Positions 49,300 through 59,811 of a DNA stretch of 64,000 nt are shown here, in pieces (position 1 is the first letter of the stretch; each line of letters opens with the position of its first letter). This DNA is from Morella rubra (Eukaryota > Streptophyta > Magnoliopsida > Fagales > Myricaceae): assembly GCA_003952965.2 (NCBI GenBank), contig CM025856.1:21917351-21981350 (forward strand), read 5' to 3'. The translations under genes were made by a program, and so were the position numbers. The notes below the pieces were generated by a model. It had not been told where the DNA came from. It saw only the letters and a list, made by a program, of their open reading frames with translations, and ran no database searches.

Positions 49300-49397
49300 A
49301 TTTATGGTTTGATTTATATTTTATTTTTTAAACTAAAATACTCATTTTTATAACTTGCTTAAGACTCCCAAAAATATTGAGCCCCGACTGTCCTAGA

Positions 49398-50324
49398 TAC
49401 GTCTTTAAACCTCCAATATCTCTGCCAACAGTTAAGCAAAAACCGTTCTCCGATTCCAATATTTATATTGGTTTCTGTTAACACTTTTGTTATCTTGATT
49501 TCTCAAAATATAGAAATAAAATTTAATATTTACGCGTCAACTAGTATTTCAAAACTTAAAAACGAGAAGTACCTTATTCTTCGCGGACACCGTTTTTCTT
49601 TTGACATCTTTCTATTATTTTCGTTGAGAAAGAACTAAACTAATAATTATATATATATAACACAAATATATAACTTACTAGAATACTAGGTCTCAAATGA
49701 TTAAGAAATACCCCTTTTTTTTTGTACAAGTCAATGATTGAAATATATATTCCCTACAAGATATCATATAGTTTTTTCCTGGGAGAGGAGGCTCGAGTTG
49801 ACGGTTGATCGTAAGAGTCTAGTATAAATGACCAAAAAAAAAAAAGTCCAGTCTTATTAGCCAACCTAACCTCTCCTTTAGGCTTAAGCTAACCCAAGCG
49901 TGATGGTAAATATTTGTATATAAAAAAAAAAAAAATCTGCTTTTAAAAATCCATATACAACCATTACTTAAAAGATAATATCACATAAAAATTACTCCTA
50001 GATAACTTGACAAAATATGGACATAAAAACTGAAAAACAGAAAATATTTATCCAAAATAAATATTTCAATCATTGCCTTTGAACAGCTTTATGCAGAAAC
50101 AGTCAGACAGCAGACATAACCTCGTAATTATCTCCAAAACCAAGGGTTATTGCGAACCCACATCAGTATATAACTCCCCTCCTTCCCAGTATGCCAATCC
50201 CCCCTCCCAAGACTTCTTAACGTTTTTGAAATACGATTACGATAGCCAAAAACACAAAAAGAATAACAAAGAGTTGAAGCTCACAAGACCCAGACCCAAA
50301 AGAATCCGTCACTTTCCCGGGAAA
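49398..50324 (+). promoter_or_regulatory. Upstream region and leader of the SAUR gene
   Basis: AT-rich with A tracts. From about 50091 a frame is open and in frame with the SAUR start through 78 codons (starting MQKQSDSRHN), probably leader sequence. Confidence 0.4.
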
Positions 50325-50777
50325 ATGTCAGCCGGACTCGGGAAATGCAGCAAAATCCGCCACATTGTGAGGCTCCGCCAAATGCTGCGACGGTGGCGCA
50401 ACAAGGCCCGCATGTCAGCGAGCCGTATACCGTCCGACGTGCCAGCCGGACACGTTGCGGTCTGCGTGGGCACCAGTTGCAGGAGGTTCGTGGTGCGCGC
50501 CACGTACCTGAACCACCCCGTCTTCAAGAAGCTCCTGGTACAAGCCGAAGAAGAGTTCGGGTTCACGCACGAAGGCCCGCTGGCGATCCCGTGCGACGAG
50601 TCAATGTTCGAGGAGGTGCTTCGGTTCATCTCCCGATCCGAGTCGAATAACTCTGCCAGGTTCGTGAACTTGGAGGATTTCCAGAGGTACTGCCACGTAG
50701 ACGTCCGGAGCAACCTTGATTTCTGGCCCGAATCTCGACCGTTACTTAATGGCCTCGTCGATAAAACCTTCTCGTAA
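50325..50777 (+). CDS. SAUR37/SAUR38-type small auxin-up RNA protein
   Basis: An intact intronless gene of 150 residues. The N-terminal basic block GKCSKIRHIVRLRQMLRRWR is the mark of the Arabidopsis At4g31320/At2g24400 (SAUR37/38) clade. The SAUR core follows: VPAGHVAVCVG (about 39-49), RRFVVRATYLNHPVFKKLL, then AEEEFGFTHEGPLAIPCDE. The C-terminal extension ends in FWPESRPLLNG, also clade-specific. SAUR proteins bind and inhibit PP2C.D phosphatases, activating plasma-membrane proton pumps and cell expansion; this clade has not been well studied. The ATG at 50325 was chosen because it sits just before the conserved block; an in-frame upstream ATG at 50091 would add 78 residues unlike the family. 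GC content is well above the flanks. AATAAA follows at 50817. Confidence 0.9.
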   Translation: MSAGLGKCSKIRHIVRLRQMLRRWRNKARMSASRIPSDVPAGHVAVCVGTSCRRFVVRATYLNHPVFKKLLVQAEEEFGFTHEGPLAIPCDESMFEEVLRFISRSESNNSARFVNLEDFQRYCHVDVRSNLDFWPESRPLLNGLVDKTFS

Positions 50778-50816
50778 GGATCGGTGCCAGCTGATTCAGT
50801 TGGTGTTACACGAAAC

Positions 50817-50822
50817 AATAAA
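50817..50822 (+). terminator. Likely poly(A) signal AATAAA of the SAUR gene
   Basis: AATAAA 40 bases after the stop codon. Position is close but plausible for a plant near-upstream element. Confidence 0.4.
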
Positions 50823-53067
50823 GGAAGCGCTTATGATTCTGACCTGGGTTTGACTCAGTCCGAGTTGGCTCGCCTCGAGGGAAGCCCTCCACGCAAAAAA
50901 AAAAAATACAATTAAACTGGTAAAGAAAGTTGCCGCCGAGTACGTGCTACATTTGACTCGGCCGAGTTAATCGAGCTGGTAGTTATTAAATCATTGGGTT
51001 TTTTACTTTTCTACTTACCGATGTTGAGGGCAAGTCGGGAGGTTTTACCCTTTTCTTTTTCACTTTCTCCAAGTGGTTGAAGATACGAGTTATTGTTGGG
51101 TACTGGGTTGTAAGTAATTACCGAGCCGAGTACCGTGCAATGCTCCGGAGAAAGCTCAAGGAGATGGCATGTGGATGGGCGAGTTATCCACCGAGTCGTC
51201 CCGGGTTCGAATCGGAGTGGGGGCCAGAAAGGAAAGTTGGAAATTCCAGGCACTTGATTTTCATTCAAGCAAAGACAAGGAAGTTTACTATGATTGATGT
51301 TTTGGGTCACTTTTGTAAATTCCGTGATTTTATTTGATTGGTTAATGGGAAAACTGTAGAAAGATTCCACCATGATTATGCATTATCTCCGTAGTACTGT
51401 CTTTGACAGCTAGTAGAATTATTTTATGAGTAGCTTTCGGTTCTGTTTTGATTATTAGTTCTTAAACAGAGAACTGCTAACACTTTCAATCATGTTAGCC
51501 GTTGTGGGAGTTATAATGGCACCAACCCACGTGAAAGCAAAACAAAGCATGTCTCCCATTTGCTCTGTTTCATCTGGTTCAGTTTTGTCCTCTTAACAAC
51601 AGTTTTTCTGATTTTTTTTTAAAACATTAAAATATTAACACATTCTCAGTGGGAAAAACCGCCTAAGACATAGTACCGGCAATACGTTTGTGTGTAAAAT
51701 TTCGCTGATAGTTTTAAAATGTTGCGTTTATGTATCTTTCTCTGTCAACATATTCTATGGGTGACGGACGCATCTTAAAAAAAGAAAAAACTGTTGTCCT
51801 TGTGCAGCCAAACAGGTCATAACTTGTGTAGCTTAGCAAATGCAAGAGCCATTCTCAAACCCCAGTTGCTTCCTTGGCAAAGAAAGAGATTGATCTGTGA
51901 CTTAAATGATATATTATGTGCTTAATTAAAAGCAGTGCTCTTCCAAGACCATCATAATTGAGCCGGTAGTAACCACTTTTGGCCAGACGGGGGAAATAAA
52001 CCTGATTAGCCAATATCCACCCATGTTGTACCCAAATTATGGACATTTGACTTGGTTACGACTTACGAGCCGTGTCCAATTTTCCGACCCAAAAGCAGGT
52101 ACCTAGAACTCTATAATATATACCCTAGAATCGAACTCGCTTAGGCTGGTAAAGAAATTTTTTTTTTTTTTTTTTTTTTAAAAAAGGCAAGCCCAACTAC
52201 GGGATCAAAGCACGATGATTGCCTATTTTGCGCTGACCTTCGCCTCCTGTTTGAGTGGCTAAACCAATGGGTGCGCCTGCATTTCCTGGTGATCAAGAAA
52301 GAGACGAATATGGGTTATTTTTCAATCAATTGATCCAATCTAACAGCAAAAAAGATAGATGATTAAACATAATAAAATACTATCCCTCGACCAATCACTT
52401 TTGTAAATTCCCCTACCCTCAACCCAACCTATAGGGGCGGGAGAACCTACTATCTGTAAATTGATTGGAAGTGATAATTTTATTATTTAAATTATATTCT
52501 CTAAACACTCTTCTTCATGTATAGACCGAACTCTCCTTTAATTAAGAAGCCCAATACAGTATAATGAAATGTAGAGTCATATCTCTAACTCATAACCATA
52601 CTTTGTGAATCTACTATTTATACCAAAAAGTTAAGCTGATTGAAAGAAATATATTTTATTATTTGAATTATATTTTCTAAGATAATCTTATCTTTCCGAA
52701 ACATTCAATAAACTTTTATTTATGGCCTTTTTTCAAAATTTTGTTTCGGTTGACTTGATGGTCAGATTTACATGATTTTGGAGACATCTAGAAACTACGA
52801 CTAGCTAGAGATGACTCCTGCATCGTCCAGAGATCACTTTTGTCTCTACCGACAACTGATTGGATAGCACGTGGACGCCTGAGCTTCAGGTGGGCTTCTC
52901 CAATGGGCACGCGCCAAGTGTTTGGCTTCCTGGCGACTCATTCAATCTTTGCCCCGTGGTCAATCGGTTTTTTTTTTTTGGGGGGGGGGGGCATAACCTG
53001 CCCATTTTGTTCCTTGGACAACTCCTTTCCTCCAACTGCTAATCCTGTCTCCCTCTTACGCCATTGG
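50823..53067. other. Intergenic DNA without a supported gene
   Basis: Holds a T tract at about 52157-52179 and a G run of about 12 at 52980-52991. The GGTTCGAATC at 51205-51214 resembles a tRNA B box, but no cloverleaf fits. Short frames match nothing. Confidence 0.4.
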
Positions 53068-53075
53068 CTTTATTT

Positions 53076-53906
53076 TAGGGCTGTGCGTTAGCGATGGCGG
53101 TAGCGGTTATGCCCTCCACCGCCATCGCCACGCTATGGGCGGTTGTCCAAAAACGGACACCGCAACCGGCACCGTTAGGTGTGAAACCGGCACCTAACGG
53201 TGACGGTTTTGCCGGTGGCAGTAGCGGTTACCGCCGCCCAAATCAGATCTGAAAAAAAAAAAAAAAAAAAAAAAAAAAGATAAAAAAATTTAATGAAACC
53301 AGAAGCAAATCAACCCAACAATTGTTGATGGATCAACCCAATACTTTCGAATCGCATTCAAAATCAACTTAATCAAGTATCAACTAGTCAACTACCAAAT
53401 CTGCAAATTCCAAAACTAAATCAACCCAACAATGAATCAAAGCAACCAAATCATAGAGGGAAAAGAGAGAGAGAAAAAGCAAACCATAGGCTAGAGAGAG
53501 AGAAACGAGAGATCTTCGTCTGTTGTAGAGGCGCCGTGATTGTGAAGATTGTCGATGATGGTGGAGGAGATTGGCGTCGATCGGGGAGAGGAAAAGGAAA
53601 ACAACGAAATTTTAGGGGAGGGAGCTGCCGTCTGCGAAAATGGAAAGGAGAGAGAGGGGCCTTGAAACCTTTAGGGTTTCGGGGCCCCTCAAACGACGAT
53701 GTTTCTCTTTAAATGGAAAAAAAATAAAAAATAAAAATAAAAAAAACGGTTTTAGCGGTGAAAACCGCTACCGCTGAAATCCCCACCCCATGGCAAAATC
53801 TGGCACCGTTACCGATGCCACCATAGGGCGGGGAGCGGTTTACAGCACCGGTACCAGTGGCGGTGTTGGTAAACTGGCACACCGCCAATACCGGTGTACA
53901 GTCCTA
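53076..53906. mobile_element. Ac-like non-autonomous hAT element, 831 bp, perfect 8-bp target duplication
   Basis: The ends are TAGGGCTGTGCG and, on the complement of the right end, TAGGACTGTACACC. An exact 8-bp duplication CTTTATTT flanks it (53068-53075 and 53907-53914). Both ends carry many GCGGT, CCGGCACC and CACCGGT subterminal repeats, as in the 1.44-kb element at 6207; the A tract, the GAGAGA block (about 53460-53510) and an ACGATGTTTCTC motif are in the same order in both, so they are one family. No transposase frame is present. Confidence 0.88.
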
Positions 53907-53914
53907 CTTTATTT

Positions 53915-55499
53915 TCCGTCCTTTATGAGTCACTGCCCACTTGGTTTTGTAAGGCCATAAGACCTCTTACTCGTTGCCTTGGCTCCTCGACTCTACGGAA
54001 GGTCTTATTACTCCTTAAATTAAAGCATGCAAGCGATGTTTAAACCTCTTTAAAATTAATGAATAAGCTGATATGATTAAAAAAAATTATATAGTTTAAT
54101 TTTTCCCTACCAGGTCAAGAGCACTTCAATATCAGTCAAATTGCTCATTCAGTGGGTGTTGACAATCAGAGAAAAAAAAACAGAGTGCGTGGTTGACAAG
54201 AACGTTACGGTGAGACGGCAGAAGCGATCATGTATTTGTGCACCACTCCACTGTCTACACCACTCCTTTTGTGCCCGTTGGTTTGCATTGATGCTGTGCG
54301 AATCCACCGCATGCTAAAGACGATCTTTGTTGAAAAGGACAAGTAATCTCAACATAATACGAAACCCATGAGAATATTTGACTTCTGATGCCATACCGCC
54401 ATCATATGGGTGTCAAAATCAATGCTTTGTTCTTGGATTTTGAGTCATCAAAGACTTGGAAAGGGGGTGCTCGAAGAACTAAACCGAAAGTAGAAGAGCC
54501 AGTCGTAGTGGGGAACTGTCACTCTGTGTGGATGTATATCCATTTGAAGTCAAAAGTTTGCAGCAGATTTCCTCTTTGGTGATGGGTCTAATCAGAATTG
54601 GATCGGATTAGATTAGGTCGTATTTGCTTCAACTTAAGCTCTACAAAGTTGGGAAGTTTCAATAATGGGTGCACGATTACTGCCTCATTCTAGCCTTCGC
54701 CTGTATCTTGAGGCCATTACATTAGAAGGTCCCCCCCTCCTTACCTATCAAGCCTAGGTATTTGAGATGTTCGACTCCACAAGTTTGGCTGGAATGATCT
54801 ACCAGTCTTACGTTTCACTTATTTTTGCAAAGCTTCTTTCGATGAATTCTTTGTATCTACCTGTGACGTAACCTACTCTGTTGTTCATTCAAGCAAGCAA
54901 GCAAGCCAGAGCAGTCAACAAGAATGTTTTGGTCAGTTCCTTCAGTGAATCAACCTGTCTATATGTGGCTGCTATTCCGCCTTACCTATTTCGCTCAGTT
55001 CCTTCAGTGAACCGAACTGCCTATATTCGGCTGCAATTCCACCTTATCTACCCGAAACACCATGAAATATCAATCATAGAACCATACTAGTTTCAGCTCT
55101 AGGTTGGCATTAGACCCAAAAAGGAATAAGACAAAAGGGCCATGGGTTTGTCAATCTGGGCCGTACGAAGGTTGACTCAATTTAGAAGGTTCACTTCCCG
55201 TCGTCGGCCTTGCTTTGTAATTTTGATATGTGTCAGTTGAGTAGCCCAATCCAGACCAATGGAAGCTGCAACGATTCCAAGAGATACCCGTGAATATGGG
55301 CAAGTACTGCTAGATATATCTGGCCCATTTAGGCTTTCACCTTATAAATCACCTCTTTTGTTTCAGTCTTTTCTTATTGCCGTCAGAGTTGGTCTCAATC
55401 TGCTGAACCAACGTGTCATTCAAACGCTTCTAAAAGGAATTACCTCTTTTTTTTTGGGGGCAAAAAAAAAAACTTCTTATTGAATTGCTTTGAAAAATC
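53915..55499. other. Intergenic DNA without a supported gene
   Basis: Mixed-composition DNA with a short near-repeat of TCAGTTCCTTCAGTGAA at about 54934 and 54994. No gene or mobile element could be delimited. Confidence 0.4.
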
Positions 55500-55509
55500 A
55501 GGTTTAGAC

Positions 55510-56360
55510 CCTATTAATATCTAGAGGGGTTGAATATGTATTTTTTTCTCTAATTAAAGATAAAAAATAATTTTAAAACACGTTCAAAAATTGTGTTAGC
55601 CTAGATATGCATAATAATCAACTCAATCAACAAATAAGTATCGAAAAATTAAATTAAACTTCAATCACACAAAGAAACAAGGATTTGGTGACGAAATGAG
55701 AAACCTTTGAAATACTATTCAGAGAAAAAACCACTTCAGGCTAGTAGCCACCTAAAATCTACTAAGAAGAAAACCTTACAAACAGTGATTTAGACACGGG
55801 CAACCCCAGTTGCTTGACTCTGACAACCTAATGTAATAATCTAAGCCTCTCTGCGTAGACCAGCTCTGTGCGGCATTCCCCTCAGACTTTTGAGGTTCTT
55901 CTTATGGATTTTTCACCGAACACTCTTGTTCTTCAGCACACCTTCAACACTATGAAGGTTACAAATATATTTGATAGAAAAATAGAGAAAAACTCATCAA
56001 TATTGAAGCATAAATCTTTTGGGATTTTTCTTTCAGGGAGGCACAAGTATGCTCTATGAAGGCCTCAATAGGGTTCTGGACGGCCTCCCTCGAAACCTTG
56101 TAGGGTTTCCCAAAGTTTCATAAGGAAAGTCTAAAAATTCAGTGATTTCTAAAAATTCGTTGAAAGTCGCTCAAGTGAGGGTTTAGCGCTCTTCAAATGC
56201 TATGTTTCTGTCTGAAATTATAACTGGGCACTTAAGCGCTTCTTGAACGCTAGTCAAACGTGACGTCTTTGTTAATTAGGCGTTCAAGCGTAAGTCGAAC
56301 ATGATGTCTCTGTCTGAATTCTTCCTAGGGCGCTCGCGCGTAGGTCGAACATGAGTCGAC
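55510..56360. repeat. Probable dispersed repeat of unknown class with short sub-repeats
   Basis: Begins with a TCTAGAGGGGTTGAATATG stretch of a kind I associate with dispersed plant repeats. At the right, three related blocks occur at 56251-56268, 56292-56309 and 56342-56359 (core AGTCGAACATGATGTCT), spaced about 41 and 50 bp. No ends or target duplication were found, so class and limits are uncertain. Confidence 0.3.
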
Positions 56361-59205
56361 TTTAGATAGACTACTAACACTAACTCTCGAACAAATGTGA
56401 GTACCAAAATTACAACTCAATCACAACATATTTTATCAGGAATAATGACAATGCAAAAATACCCTGACTCGCTTAAAATGAGGAGAAAAAGACACACAGA
56501 TACGGAATACAGTATTAATCACATTGCTGGTTGTTACAGAGTCTACAAAGGCAGCAAATCCCGAAGTTGCTCTTTCTGATTGCTAGTACAACAGCTACCA
56601 GCAATGCTAACTGCTAAGCAGGGAGTCTGACGTCCATCTTACAGCCAGTGGTCTATTGGCAGAATTATGTACAAGTAGAACGGTTTTAGGTCGGCCTAAA
56701 TGCCTCCACAAGACTAGCGGATAGGAGAGGCCAAAAGACCTCAGTCTCATGTAGCTAAACCGTCTCATATTAAAGCTGTGCTCGTGAGGGGTTTCCTGTA
56801 CTGGAAGCCATGCGAACCACTCGTTGTGTTGTGTTGTCCAAATTGCAGGTCAGCGCATGAACTGTTACCCTCCACGAAGAACACAACAAAGCCAGAGGCT
56901 TACAATTATGACGCATGCTTCTTATGACAATGAGAAGTGGAATGAATTTTTCTTCCGCACAGACCCCAAGTAGAGCAAAATAGAATTGGACCACTTTGTG
57001 GCCATGCAGTCTGCCTGTTGGGCATCTTATCTTTATGACGGTTCAGGTTCCTCCGACTTTTTTGTACTCTTGTTTCCGTCTGAGAATATAGACGAGAAGA
57101 GAAAGTCCCCTCGTGGCAGTTATGGCACAAAATTATTACTAAAGAAAATTAGGTAGGAAAGAACACCAGAGAGCATCACAGTCACCGAAATAGCAACCTT
57201 CTCTTTGAAGGGTTTTTTTTTGGTAGTTGAAACTTGCCCACTTTGCCCTCAGAGACTCTGGAGCTTGGAGGTAGTCTCATATGTTACGTTTCTGTTTGTA
57301 AAAAGGATCATCTTTCTCGAGCCTTTTTCTTCTTCTCCAAATTTACCCGGAAAATAATAACTGTGACCTTGTTCCGTGTTCACCAAAACCACAACACATC
57401 AAGTGCAGCACTGATGAGGAGGAGATATACAGTCTCTTTTAAGCTTCTACTCCAAGTCATTCCAATCCCAAGATTAGCTGTCCTTCTTTTTCTCTTCCTT
57501 TTTGTGGTAGAGGCAATCGGGATGCTATTCGAACCCCACCAAGCACGTGATATTGTCCATTTCTATCTCTAATGGTACCAAGTCACAAGCCGCTTAGCCT
57601 TGAACCTTTCTCCAATTCAGTGTGATATTCCTAAAAGTTTGTAAAATACGTGGCAGACTAGCTAGCCTCTGATCTGCCATTCAGGAGTTGTGCTAGCATG
57701 TTCCAACACCTCTGCAAGTCCACCATGGATGAAGTGATGATTGTCCATCATATCGCCCAAAAGAAGAAAGACTTTCTTTTTTGTTTTTTCTTGGCAGAAA
57801 GACTCTCGCTTCAACCACAGAATTGAGGATAAAGTAATATAATAATTTCTTTCTTCACTCCAAATCATGATATCGCTTTCCCTTTTGGTTTTGTCATTAC
57901 TCTAAATAATTAGGATTAGTTTCAATGAATTACCGAAAGAAAGAAAGATTTGCTCCAATTAGATCATCATTTGGCATCATGAGTAAGATCTACAAATGAA
58001 AACGATAAAATTTACCCCTGAACACTTTTACCTAAGGAAATCATGACGTTTAAGGGCTGTAATAGACTCTTGCAGTGATGCTCGTTGTCGTGTTGTTCTT
58101 TTCTGCATCTACTTTTCTTTTCTTTTTTCTTTTTTTTTTCTCCTTTTTCTTTTTGACATTTCCCAGCAGGTAGATTGCCATATTTGACATTCTTCTAATT
58201 CATAATTAGTAAATAATCAATTTCTTTCCATGCCACACAATCAGCAATTCAAAAGCTATACAATTATATGGTCCTGCCCTATTTAATGTTTTAATATTTG
58301 ACATTCTTCTAATTCATAATTAGCTATGGTGTTTTAAAGTTTATGCTATTAATAAGAAGAAAGTATAAATTTATAAATTTGTCAGTGTGTTTTGAAACAT
58401 AAAGTAATAGGACTGCATTCACTCTGTCCAAATCATATTAAAAATTTGGCGAACCAATAGATATTTGTTGGATAATTAATTAACAAATAGATTTTTTATT
58501 TGGGTAAGTAAACAAATAGATATATTATTCACAAAAAGCATCCTCTAATGTTTCTGCGGTTTCCGACCGACAGCTTTGAACTTAAAGAGGGAAGTTATAG
58601 GTCCCACCCTACTTGGCTACTACGGTTGTGTCACTCAATAACATTCATAGTTTTGTACCGTGGACTACTGCCAGCAGATATAAGGGCCCCCGGTGATACA
58701 GTTTCTTCTTCATTACTCTCTCTATGGAGTAAAAATTAAAAAGATAAAGTGGGAGGAAATAATAAAGCTCGAAGCAATTAGAAAGTTGAAAAATCCCAAA
58801 AGAGAAATCTTTGTTGACACGTAATTGAAATAACATTTTTTGGTTTTGGTCACGTAAGGGGAAGACATGCTATAAACCACTGTCCAACTTCAACGACACA
58901 ATGGGCCCATGGTTGGTTAGCCCCAGCAATTCCAATCCATGGCCCAGCTAGCTTGCATCGATTTCGGTGTGTCAAATCAAAGCCTCAGATCATACGCCCA
59001 ACACCTTTCGCGACGACAGAATATGATATTTGGATTGCTAAAAGCCTACTCTTTATTAATATCCATTCGATCCTCTGCGTTCGACTGCGATCACCCTGTT
59101 GATTGATATACGTTACCATATTTTTTAATTTTATTTTTGGTGTAGAAACTACGTCAAAAGCCCACTTAACTATAAAAATGAATGAATTATAAAATGAAAT
59201 CCATT
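56361..59205. other. Intergenic DNA with one small hydrophobic ORF
   Basis: An ATG frame at 57414-57572 (plus) encodes 52 residues with a basic start MRRRYTVSFK and a hydrophobic stretch (IPRLAVLLFLFLFVVEAIG), like a signal anchor. No relative is known to me and it may be chance. An ATTTGACATTCTTCTAATTC block is repeated near 58182 and 58299. Nothing else is supported. Confidence 0.3.
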
Positions 59206-59250
59206 AAATTAAAAGTTAGTAATTAAGATTCTAAGGATTTATAATATAAA

Positions 59251-59284
<34 letters not shown>

Positions 59285-59811
59285 TGTGTAGGTTAGGGTG
59301 TCGTTAGATTAGAAAGGTCAGTTACCTGATATCCAAGATTAATTAATGCTAATTAATTCTTAAGCAACTTCGGAAAAGGTAACACAAGAAGCAATATGAT
59401 CGTAATCAGTAAAGAGAGAGCGGAAAAAACGAAAAGAAAAAAGCACATGACTTGAAGAAGTACCAAAGGTAAATATAATCCAAAGGGAACAAAGAGTGAA
59501 AACTGCTTCCCAAATTAAAAGTTAGTAATTAAGATTCTAAGGATTTATAATATAAACACACACACACACACACACATATATATTGTGTAGGTTAGAGTGT
59601 CGTTAAATTAGAAAGGTCAGTTACCTGATATCCAAGATTAATTAACGCTAATTAATTTTTTAAGCAACTTCAGAAAAGATAACACAAGAAGCAATATGAT
59701 CGTAATCAGTAAAGAGAAAGCGAAAAAGCGAAAAGAAAAAAGCACATGACTTGAAGAAGTACCAAATGGTAAATAGAATCCTAAGGGAACAAAGAGTGAA
59801 AACTGCTTCCC
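59206..59811. repeat. 306-bp tandem duplication containing a CA/TA microsatellite
   Basis: Copy 1 is 59206-59511 and copy 2 is 59512-59811. They differ at a small number of positions and in the length of the (AC)n(AT)n tract (about 59250-59283 and 59557-59582). The second copy ends in AACTGCTTCCC at the same place as the first. Confidence 0.92.

Larger units (their letters stand above)
47520..49390 (+). mobile_element. hAT transposon relic carrying two later insertions
   Basis: The left end AGTGGCGGCTGAAATAGGGAG and the complement of the right end CAGTCGGGGCTCAATATTT are similar, and match the AGTGGCG ends of the two other hATs here. Its right part encodes a hAT transposase C-terminus. A 167-bp MITE sits at 47623-47789 and a 953-bp solo LTR at 48154-49106, leaving about 730 bp of original element. 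No clean 8-bp target duplication remains, so the ends are approximate. Confidence 0.6.

Noticed and set aside
50309-50818. 169-codon minus-strand frame
   Set aside because: It is the shadow of the GC-rich SAUR gene.
51180-51225. tRNA-like GGTTCGAATC motif
   Set aside because: No acceptor stem, D arm or anticodon arm can be folded around it, and no matching A box of a SINE is present.
52100-52200. Possible reverse-strand SINE next to a T tract
   Set aside because: Only a weak B-box-like GAGTTCGATTC is present; no A box and no duplication.
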